NCBI GenBank assembly: GCA_036250195.1
Contig: JAVHZZ010000005.1
Location: forward strand, 183,627,448 to 183,691,447
Direction of reading: 5' to 3'
Origin: Mixophyes australis
Taxonomy: Eukaryota > Chordata > Amphibia > Anura > Limnodynastidae
Length of the DNA stretch: 64,000 bases
The first letter of the stretch is position 1. Each line of letters opens with the position of its first letter. Position numbers and translations under genes: made by a program. This document shows positions 55,050 to 64,000 of this stretch, piece by piece. The notes beneath the pieces are model-generated. The model saw only the letters and a program-made list of their open reading frames with translations, was not told the origin of the DNA and did no database searches.

Positions 55050-56590
55050 TTATCTTTAATATAAATGCAAGGGCATAACTAGAAGAGTAGGGGCCTCATA
55101 CTGAAATATTGAAGGGTCGCACAAGGTTTCTAGGTAGGGATACTTTTTCTTCCCATCACTTACTGTACCTGGTTACTGGTTACTGTCCACCTCCTCCTCC
55201 ACTGCGCACCGCACTACAGTTCCTGCTCAAAGAAGAATAACAATGCAGTAAAGCCCTAGAATGTCAACCTGCTTGCTCAGAAGTCTGTGGCTTCAATTAT
55301 CTTGCAGTTTTGGCGAACACACAGCAAAGATGTCTTTGAGGTTCCTGCTGAGCACAAACGCACTGTTATTCTCCTCTGAGTGCAGCAAGGCCTGGAGCAT
55401 CATAAAACCTGGCAGTTGAGAGGCTCTAATACCCCGGAGGTTACATTGTACACTGTCAACTTGACAATTTACTGCAGGTCTGTTTAAAAGTAAAATATTT
55501 AATCCACATTTCACTACAGAACAACTCCTCTCAAATCGTTAGGACAATTTCCCGATGGGATCTCATACTGGTCAATGATCTGATTCTGCAGGCATTTTAG
55601 TTACAGTGATATCACTAACCCTGTCCTAGTGTTTGAATCGACCAATAAATACTGAGCATTTTAACGCAGCAAGACTGCAAAGTTGTCACTCACACTATGC
55701 CTGATTAGTCAGAGACTAACTTCCATTCTAAATGGGCAATCTGCTAAATAGCAGTGAAAGAAAGCATGGTAGACATACTAACGTAAACCCAGTTACTTTT
55801 GCTTTACTTGCCATAAGCAATCTAAAATAAATTGTTGGTACAGAGATCAAATTTTGCACTTCCCCATAGCCCATGAAAATGTTCTTTCTTCTTTGTAAAA
55901 GATGAAGAAAATGTCTGTTAATAAATTATGTTTTTTTCAGTGTATTCAAACCCTTTAACTCACACCAATGTTGGACAGGTCCACTGGGGGAATAGAGAAT
56001 CCTCTGATAGGCCTAACCTTAGTAGGTCTTTGACAGGTGGCCTCTTCTCCACACTTCCGCCCTCCTCTCTATATTGAATTTATTTTGTTTGGAGCCTATA
56101 ATAGTATTATAAGCTGAGCAGATATGAGAAGTCAATGCTTTCCACTGACTAAAAGCAAATATAGAAAATGCGCTCAATGACAGGCTAGGTGATACAATTG
56201 CAGCAGTAAAGTGGGACCAAGGAGTCCCTCCTTGAACAGATAAATTAACAAATAAAAGAGTCCCGATTGCGCTTGCAAAGTCATAAGGGGAAAGACCATC
56301 TAATGCAAAGTGGATATACTGAATGTTGGTGACATAGATAATGAAATTAATAGAAATGGTAAGGAACTCACACGGAGATAAAAAATGAGATAAACTGATA
56401 TATAAATGATCTGTATAAAACCAAAAAAGTTAATACATATCACATGGATAAAACAAATTTGTAAAAATATTGATGATAGATACAAATGAGAATGAAAAGC
56501 AATATTGTCTGGGAGAATCCAAATGTTCTCAATATTACAAAGTCCTGGAGGCCATATGTATTGTTGGCCCAAACAAGGTGGAAAAAGAGT
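55050..56590. other. Non-coding stretch
   Basis: The region around 55,290-55,515 has an open frame on the minus strand (73 aa) with a balanced, protein-like composition, but no family or splice context. Nothing else is recognised. Confidence 0.35.
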
Positions 56591-56600
56591 CTGTAAGGGA

Positions 56601-56829
56601 ATTGGTGAATGGGATAATGGTGAGGATGAACCAAAAATCCAATGTTGATGATGAATTGTACAAAAATATATAAAACAGTCCAATAGCTCTCTCAAATCAC
56701 CATAGATTCATGAATCTTTTGGATCTATGGGCATTTGAGAGAGCTATTGGACTGTTTTATATATTTTTGTGCAACTCATCATCAACATTGGATTTTTATT
56801 TCATCCTCACCATTATCCCATTCACCAAT
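56601..56829. repeat. Large near-perfect palindrome, 97-bp arms
   Basis: The left arm (56,601-56,697; ATTGGTGAATGGGATAATGG start) is the reverse complement of the right arm (56,733-56,829), with only a few differences. The 35-bp centre itself contains CATAGAT...ATCTATG. It could be a foldback element, or an inverted duplication produced by template switching. Confidence 0.92.
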
Positions 56830-57281
56830 GTTTCCCACTGTGTGTGGCACAGCTGCTATTTGTCTATATTATTGAAGATTGATATAAATTAATTCCCTCT
56901 GATCGGATATATACATTCAGTACAGGAAATTAAAAGAACGCTATCAGCCTACCATACCATAAGCTGATAGTACCCACAAGATCCGTCAGCAGGAAAAGTA
57001 GCCAGTAGCCTTGCAAAAGTAGCCACGGTTGATGAATACTTGCCATCAGATATTGATCAGCTTATGTGTACTTCTAGCCATATGCATTCTGATAACTAGA
57101 GATGGCTCAGCTTTCATATTGCAGTTACCAGAAATAGCTGAAATTCTGTATAATTGTAAAAAGATCATGTGTATTAGAGGATTATCGCTCAGATTTTGAA
57201 CTAGCCACCACATATAAATCAGCTTGTGTATACTAATAACTGAAAATGGATTAACTTTTTTGTACTAGTTGCAAGATATGA

Positions 57282-57363
57282 TTCAACTTTATGGCTGGAT
57301 ATAAGGTATGGAAAACAAGTTGTTCAACTTTATGGCTGGATATAAGGTATGGAAAACAAGTTG
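57282..57363. repeat. Recent 41-bp tandem duplication
   Basis: The 41-base unit starting TTCAACTTTATGGCTGG is present twice back to back with no differences, so the duplication is young. Confidence 0.95.
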
Positions 57364-57527
57364 GCATAATATATATATATATACACAAAACTGTGTATAA
57401 TGTAGATTTTGACATATGCCTATTTTTTTTTGCATAAAATACACATTTCTGTGCTGCATATGCATACAGAAACCTCTCTAGAAAGTCTCTAGAAACCCCC
57501 CCTGCGCTAAGTGGCCACTGTCCTATA

Positions 57528-57650
57528 CAGCAGCCGCGCCACTGTCAAAGAAGCGTCCGCGGCGGTGCTGTATTGTATACAGAACCGCCGCAGATGCTTC
57601 TTAGACAGTGCCGTGGCTGCTGGGGAGAAACCCCCCCCCCCCCCCCCCCC
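57528..57650. repeat. GC-rich palindrome followed by a 20-base poly-C tract
   Basis: CAGCAGCCGCGCCACTGTC ... (57,528-57,566) pairs with its inverted copy at 57,584-57,622, with four or five mismatches around a 17-bp loop. Immediately after it comes C20 at 57,631-57,650. It is strikingly GC-rich in an AT-rich region and looks like the core of a GC-rich MITE. Confidence 0.88.
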
Positions 57651-57799
57651 GACAATCCTCCATGCGCCCGTTACACTTAGGTTTCCTGGAGAGGGGGAAT
57701 GGATGAACGAAAATGTGGACAAGCACAGGCCAAGTACAGTAAGGGCATTATCACGTAATTGACACTGAGGAAGATCTAGATGCGTATGCATATACAGCT

Positions 57800-59440
57800 G
57801 TCATGAGGCATGTCTCTTCTGGGTGCTAGAGGGCTGGTGCAAAAGATGCAATAATGATGGCTGGCAGCACTAATTAGCTGCTTCTGATTGGATAATTGTG
57901 TATTACCTCATCCCGCTTATACTGTACTTTATTAATTAGTTTATTGCTATATTAAATGAAGTGGCAGACATCTATTCACATTACTTAATTGATATTTCCA
58001 TATGGACTATGGAAAAGAAAATTCCCATTTGAGTTTTTCAACATACAGTGACGATAAGGAAATCAAATTTTACATATCGCGACAAAAGTTCTGTTCTTGA
58101 TATATGTGCTCCTTAAACAGTTGTCTCACACACTGTCTGGCAATAGTTTCTGCAATAATGCTCAAGAACCTGACAAAAACCTCATTTTGTCACTTGTGCA
58201 TACTGTACACTTCACTTAATGTTCTGATTATTTTCAGTTTATCAGTTTGCAAATCATTCTATAAATATGTAAAATTTCATGCATAACCCATACGTATATA
58301 TTGAGTTTACTGGCATCTCTCCTGCCGTCTTACTTATAACAGTTATGTGCATAGAGGTGTGTATTTGTGTTATTTGGCATATTTATATAACACTGAATAC
58401 TTAATATTTATCTGTTTTGTTATTCTATTTAATATCTAATTCAAACCCCAAAGTGATTATAGTTATTGAGTTATAGTAAATATTAAATATTAGGTTAGAG
58501 GTCTATATTCTAGATACAACTGGTAATAATAATAGACAATCACAGTCAAATTATTTGTTAAAGCTCTCAAAGCTTACAATGAAATCATCAGTCGTAAATT
58601 ACAATGTTTGCTGCAGCCGGGGTGTTAATACTGAACGTGGTATATGTCTCCATTGTTCACACAGATTCAAAAGTTACTTTTTCTACTATAAAAGCAGGAG
58701 AACTGCACTTTTTTTTATCTCCTTCATTGCACATTTTAACACAACAGGAAGTAAACATTGTGGAAGCTGTTAGTGCCTATCAAGGTCACAAGTTAACACG
58801 GTCATCTCCTAGGGGAACTGGTCTCTCTGTTCTGTCTCTATCAGACACCACATAGTGCATCTTTTCCTGGGAATTCCACAATAAAATGACTGTTATTTAT
58901 CATTACAAACCTCTTTATCATTTAGTCAATAAAGGCCTCTCTCTCACTTTTTTTCTATTGTGAGCACACAGAAATCTGTATTAGTCTCTCTGGGCCTGGA
59001 GGCAGGAGATGTCAAAAGCTAAATCATGATCTGCACTGGCTCTCTGGCTAAATTGTGTATGAAGACCTGAGGCTAAAAAGGTGCATTTGCTCATTATTTG
59101 AAACAGAAGGATTTTTTGACCTCACTTTTTCATATTGGGACATAATATAACACAAATATGCATCTGGAGTATAAGACTTGAGTAATGCCAACTGAAGTTA
59201 AACTGTTTTACTGTGTTAAAAAGATATAATTTGTTTTACCACGTGGACCTTTACAAATTGTTAAAGTTGCCAGAAAAAGAGAGTACCTATTATATATAGT
59301 AATATTTTCAGTAATATTTATGGATGTTACACTATTCAGCAATCAGCTATCAACTTATGTGCAAAATTGGTGTTCTTTTTTATTGAGTGGCCTACATTTT
59401 TGTCATAAGACTGTTTTGAATAAACTAAAAACATTCCAGA
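57800..59440. other. Non-coding stretch
   Basis: At 58,686-58,692 TATAAAA and, 200 bases later, AATAAAA (58,880) occur in plus order around a short open frame. I cannot say whether this is an LTR remnant or chance. Confidence 0.3.
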
Positions 59441-59594
59441 GGGTAAATTTGCTAAAACTTCTAAAAAGGAAAAGTGGAAGTGTTGCCCATAGCATTCAAT
59501 CAGATTCTAGTTATCATTTATATAGTCTAGAAACTAATCGGTTGCTATGGGCAACACCACCACGTTTCCTTTTTTAGAAGTTTTAGTAAATTTT
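59441..59594. mobile_element. Palindromic MITE, GGGTAAATTT family
   Basis: GGGTAAATTTGCTAAAACTTCT at the left is mirrored by AGAAGTTTTAGTAAATTTT at the right. The inner arms GTGTTGCCCATAGCA and TGCTATGGGCAACAC pair exactly. It is a further copy of the 9.67 kb family. Confidence 0.78.
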
Positions 59595-59626
59595 GAATTT
59601 TTCTTAAGGTTCCCAAAAGAATAAGG

Positions 59627-60163
59627 GGTCTATTTATCAAGCCATAACACAGCACTTTCCGCAGGAGAAAGGCAAATTATAGTATCAGGGCTATTTATGA
59701 AAGCGATAGAGTTCGCTGGAGGAAGCTTATTTAAAAAGGATAGCGGAGGTACAAGTGGCGCCGCTGTCCTATGATTGCCACCGGCATCTCAGGATGTCTA
59801 TAGCAGAGGCACAGTTCAGGAAAAAATGTTTTCTTAGCAACATAAAACATGTTTCCCTCTAATAAAGTTTTTTTTGTTCATCAGGTATTTTTTTAGAATT
59901 CTTTTAACCTTTTTTTTTTGTTTTTTTTGCTTATGAATCTGGAACTAGAAGCCCAATTACAGTCTTCCAGTTCCAGTGTGCATGCGCAGAATAACCCTGT
60001 ACTGGCTTGGTAAGACACCATTATCGCTGCCAGCCGGTATCTCTGGGCGTCTGAGCATCTGACAATTGTTTTTAAAATCAGGGATGAACCTAATTCTCTA
60101 TCTTTGCAATAAGTTGTGATAGAAAATCTAACTTATTACCCTGGCATCATAAATAGGCCCCTG
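59627..60163. mobile_element. Probable longer MITE, CAGGGCTATTTATGA ends
   Basis: CAGGGCTATTTATGAAAGCG at 59,685 is mirrored by CATCATAAATAGGCCCCTG at about 60,145-60,163. A half-copy of a related end (GGGTCTATTTATCAAG) lies directly outside at 59,627. It is non-coding, and the boundaries are approximate. Confidence 0.45.
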
Positions 60164-60899
60164 AAATACATGTCTGCTGAAGGATAGGCCCCCAAAATAA
60201 GAGAAACCTGACACACTTTTGAAGTATACACAAATATCTGCAGCATTTAAAACATGGCTTATTCTACAGAGTCACAAACACAACAAAAAACAAATACACA
60301 CAAAATCTTTTAAGATTTTGGAGTAAGACTTGTATTGGATAGAATTTGGTGAGAGAAAATAAAACATGCATAGTTAACTTCAATGGTCTGTTCTGCCTTG
60401 GTTCTCGCTCAACCTAACAGTTTCATGTTGCTTTCCACTCTCATCTTCCCACTAGGCTCATTTCAAACAAACTAGTTTAGCAAGTAAAACGTGATAGGGA
60501 TAAAGGAATGTACATGCAAAATGTTCTGCTTTAATTGTACTAATGTGTATTAAATAGTTTTAGTATAGATTTCAACATAGCCAGGAGGTAACAGTATCTT
60601 CTATGCCATACATGTGTTATATTGTTTATGGGCATTCCCAGAAGCATCCACTGCTCCTCACAGGTCACAATATTATTTTCATACACGTTCAAACAAAGAC
60701 TGCAGTGACCATGCTAAGTGACTTAGTAATGACTCAAACACACACACACAGCAGTTCCTAGCACATCTAGGAAACATTGCCACACAGCAGTGTCAGTAAA
60801 GAAAAGTGGTGCAATTAGCAATGAAGCAATGGAGCTCTCCTCTTTGTGTTTTACCTATATAACACAGTACAATGTGACTGCAGATTTAGAAGACCAAGC

Positions 60900-61257
60900 C
60901 TGCCAGACCTATTATTTCTATTTCAGCAATGACAATTAGCAATGGAGCTCTCCTGAATGTCACTGGAGACTTCGAAGAACACTGCTACCCCTCCTCTTTC
61001 TTTTCTACCTATAACGCTGCCCAACTGCTCTACAGACTGCCAAGAACTGTGCTACCCCTTCTGTGTCCCTCTGTGAAATGGTGCTGGATCGCCGTGGAGG
61101 GTGGTACTTATAGAATCCAAAGCTTGCGAGATCCGAGATCCAACAAACTAATGATGACGTTTTGCCTTGTTTTCAATTCCGAGGGCGCACAAAAGTACCC
61201 AGATTTGCTAAGTTCAGGTGTGTTCGGTTCCCGGGGAACAGAGTCTGAGCATCTCTA
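60900..61257. mobile_element. Right end of a third hAT element (TAGAGATGCTCAG on the other strand)
   Basis: The block ends GAGCATCTCTA at 61,257. Directly inside are GCGAGATCCGAGATCCAAC and GGCGCACAAAAGTACCC, the same kind of subterminal arm as the elements at 33.4 and 53.5 kb. No matching left end or 8-bp duplication was found upstream, so it is truncated. A copy of AGCAATGGAGCTCTCCT recurs at 60,825 and 60,938. Confidence 0.6.
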
Positions 61258-61283
61258 AATAAAATATCTCCTGGGCAAGATAG

Positions 61284-61310
<27 letters not shown>
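61284..61310. repeat. (TA)n microsatellite
   Basis: About 13 TA units lie just beyond the hAT right end. A second (TA)n run of about 16 units lies at 61,673-61,704. Confidence 0.95.
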
Positions 61311-61315
<5 letters not shown>

Positions 61316-61319
61316 AAAA

Positions 61320-61670
61320 TAGATATCAATGGGTGGGAGCGCTGATACCTAACCCCTTCTGTGCCGAATTTATTCTTATGATGCACTCATAAGGATGTTC
61401 TGTTATATCCACCATACTATATAGAACTTGGGTATTTAGTGGTGTACCTTCCCCAGCAGATATAATCTGTATGGTGTTACACTATGTTTGTCCTTTACAC
61501 ATTTTGATTTGCTGATTGGTGGAGTTTTGGAAGAAATCCAATCCTGACAGAGGATACTCCCGCTTTTCATCAACATCTACTACTGCTTACCTCACGGTAC
61601 ACATATTATTACCTTTATTCATTGTGTCTATACGGTATTACACTATGAGGCGCCCTGCTTGTTCTCTATT

Positions 61671-61712
<42 letters not shown>

Positions 61713-63740
61713 TTTTTTCATTCATGTTCTTCTGTTATCCCCATCCTGAGATAGTGATGACAGATGAAGGATTGTGGCAGTCTGCTGTGATCCTTGTTAA
61801 ATTGATTTCCCCTTTTTCCATGGAGACACTATGGTTGGTGGGAGCCCCTGCCAGTGACAAAGACAGCTTCAAAATGTAAAACTTGGGGAAGCCTATCTAA
61901 CGAGGATGGAGGTGGTACCTGTAGTGCTGCAATCTGTCTTCTGATATTGCCATATCAGGATGTCAATGACAGAAGGAATTCAATGAAAAAATACTTCTAT
62001 TTTTCTTTTGTTGCTATTGAAACTAGGCCTATCGCCATGTCTTAGTAAATAGACCCCATTGTCTGTTAGCTGTATTCTAGCCAACTAGATGTGGTGTGAG
62101 TCAGGTTTTCATAAATAACCCCCTGTCTGGGGAGAGAGAGAGATGTTCTTTTTTGGCCCATCTGGAGTATGGGAATTAGGTTACTATTAACATAATAGGA
62201 TACAACTCTCAATATAATATAACATTAGGGCACTAGGCTTGAGGCAGTTTCTTTGTGCTGCACCTCAATACACTATCGGGTGCATATCCCACTTTCATAC
62301 CCAGTCCCAGTGAAGTATTTGAACTTGGGATTAGGGCAATGACAGGCTGTAATATGTTTATTAATTTCATTTTCTAGTTTTGCACAAAGCTAGTTTTCAC
62401 TGACCATTTCTTATCATTCCTCCTGCTCATTGCTTAATGCTGTTGGAAATAAACTCGCTGATGATTACTGTGCATTGCTGCCCATTGCAGCGCTGTCAGT
62501 TGTTTCATAAACTACCCCTGAGATGAGCAGCAATTAGCTTTGAGAAGCAGGATTGAGACTAATTTATTTCAGTAAGAAGATAACTAAGTGACCGCTCGTA
62601 AGGTTGAATTTGAATTCACACCTTTGCGCTTTTTATTTGGTTTTGATACATGAAAGCCATATGAAAAATGCATGTAAAGTACAACAACACAAGTGTTTTC
62701 AATGACACCATTCATATACATGCTTTTACAGTATAGTGTGTTATCCTTTTTCCAATACAGCATATTGTACTTTTTACTTGTTAATGCTTGTGCTTTTGTT
62801 CAATAACTTTTTTTCTTTTTGAATAGTTTTATTTGTAACAGCAAATAATACAGGTCACAAAACTCGTCAGATATGTAGCAGGCAAATTGTGAGTGATGTA
62901 TTAGGGTTTAAATGAATTTTACAGTAATATGTAATCTTCTAGATTCCCATGACCAGCCTCTGGGACTTTAATAGCAAAGCATGTTAACCTGGAGTGACCT
63001 TAGGTAATACAACCAGATAGTAACGGTCACATAAGTAAACAAACGGCTGTGTTTTTTAAATTTTTGTTATGAGGTGGTGAGTTTAAGGAGAGAGCACAGG
63101 AACAGGTGGACAGGTGTGAGGTGTCTGGGATGGTGTGGGGGTGTGGTCAGTAGCTATAGCAACCCTGTGATAACAAATGGAATAGGCCACTCAGGGGCAT
63201 CAGATAAGCAAAATGTTCAGGAAGTCTACCCTGAGAAAATAAGGAGGCGTTAAACTGTGCCTGAGGGGTTGCTGATATTATATAGGTACCAGGGATCCCA
63301 AACTCTAGGAAAGTTAGTAACTGTATCATGGAGAAGACTTATTCCATAGAGGCTGCAGGCCAAATTCTATTAATGACTGCAATTCTGGAAGGTTGTGAAG
63401 CTTTCTCCCAGTCACTAACGATTTGGAGTTAGCGTTGCAAATGTGGCATCTGATATATTAGTATATCAGAAGACTTACCTATATGGATTTTGTCAGGTTA
63501 GCAGTGTAAAAAGGTCAGTGGGTAAATGGATATCAGTAACCTGGGTGATCAGGTCTAGTATGTCATCCCCAAATTGAGTTATAAGTGAGTATTCTCTCAT
63601 AGAGCGGTATTGATAGAACTTTTGCAACACATTGGCGAATGAGAAATCTTACACCCATACCATTTACATGCACCAATTCCCAGAGGAGACTGGAAAAGGG
63701 GTGTTACATGTCCAAAGGTACAGAATAACAGCAGATATGG
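61320..63740. other. Non-coding stretch
   Basis: Around 61,850-62,060 the wording TATCTAACGAGGATGGAGG ... TTAGTAAATAGACCCC resembles a worn MITE with a GGGTCTATTTA-type end. Otherwise nothing is recognised. Confidence 0.35.
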
Positions 63741-63745
63741 AAACT

Positions 63746-64000
63746 TCATCATCATCATCATTTATTTATATAGCGCCACTAACTCCGCAGCGCTGTACAG
63801 AGAACCCATTCACATCAGTCCTTGCCCCATTGGAGCTTACAGTCTAAATTCCCTAATATAGACACACACACACACACACACACAGACCCAGACAGACACT
63901 AGGGTCAATTTTTTTGATAGCAGCCAATTAACCTACCAGTATGTTTTTGGAGTGTGGAAGGAAACCAGAGCACTCGGAGGAAACCCACGCAAACACAGGG
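63746..64000 (-). mobile_element. tRNA-headed SINE, second copy, cut by the window end
   Basis: On the minus strand this is the 3' two thirds of the same SINE as at 15.7 kb: the core (GTGGGTTTCCTCCGAGTGCTC, TTTCCTTCCACACTCCAAA), the tail ending GGCGCTATATAAATAAA and a (TGA)n run at 63,746-63,760. A (CA)n tract of about 12 units lies at 63,862-63,885. The tRNA-like head would lie beyond position 64,000. Confidence 0.82.

Noticed and set aside
57091..61257. Pairing TAGAGATGG at 57,096 with the hAT right end at 61,257
   Set aside because: The flanking eight bases differ (TCTGATAAC side against AATAAAAT) and arm sequences do not match.

Overview
This is a 64 kb piece of a large, repeat-rich vertebrate genome, most likely a frog. 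The inference rests on the repeats: a tRNA-headed SINE with the V-SINE-like core, hAT ends of the TAGRGATG type, palindromic MITEs beginning GGGTAAATTTATCAAG, sushi-type Ty3/gypsy elements, L1/Tx1-like LINEs and a Penelope-like element. No operons or bacterial-type gene packing are present, and I found no host exon I would defend. The window reads as intergenic or deep intronic DNA made of nested transposons.

Layout. 1-1.6 kb: AT-rich, nothing recognised. 1.6-5.6 kb: a small MITE, then a broken endogenous retrovirus pol (protease remnant, RT, RNase H, integrase), itself hit by a MITE. 5.6-10.8 kb: mostly featureless, with a palindromic MITE. 10.8-11.5 kb: a complete solo LTR with a 5-bp target duplication. 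12.0-12.9 kb: decayed Tc1 transposon. 12.9-15.4 kb: minus-strand L1-like LINE lacking most of its RT. 15.7-16.1 kb: V-SINE-like SINE. 16.3-18.7 kb: plus-strand L1-like ORF2, followed tail to tail by a minus-strand L1 ORF1 (18.7-19.5 kb).

22,490-33,375 is the centrepiece: a 10.9 kb hAT transposon with matching ends and an 8-bp target duplication. Going right to left it holds a ~342-bp promoter-side tandem array, a 123-aa leader ORF, an uninterrupted ZBED-type transposase, scrambled fragments of that transposase, and a minisatellite apparently grown from one fragment. A 3,815-bp PIF/Harbinger element (29,145-32,959) sits in the fourth 342-bp unit. It carries an intact three-exon Myb/SANT-like gene with promoter and polyadenylation signal, but only the last part of its transposase gene survives. 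The two elements together give a relative chronology: hAT first, array expansion, then Harbinger.

34.8-35.9 kb: LTR-like DNA with a curious 68-bp direct repeat. 36.4-36.9 kb: Penelope-like RT remnant. 43.1-47.6 kb: a minus-strand L1-like LINE split by a 5' part of a gypsy element (44.4-46.85 kb). 48.65-49.09 kb: second solo LTR with perfect target duplication. 51,186-53,487: a 2.3 kb non-autonomous hAT relative with its own perfect 8-bp duplication. 54.7-62 kb: MITEs, large palindromes, microsatellites and a hAT right end. 63.7 kb to the end: a second SINE copy, cut by the window edge.

All homology statements come from reading translated motifs by eye; no database search was run.
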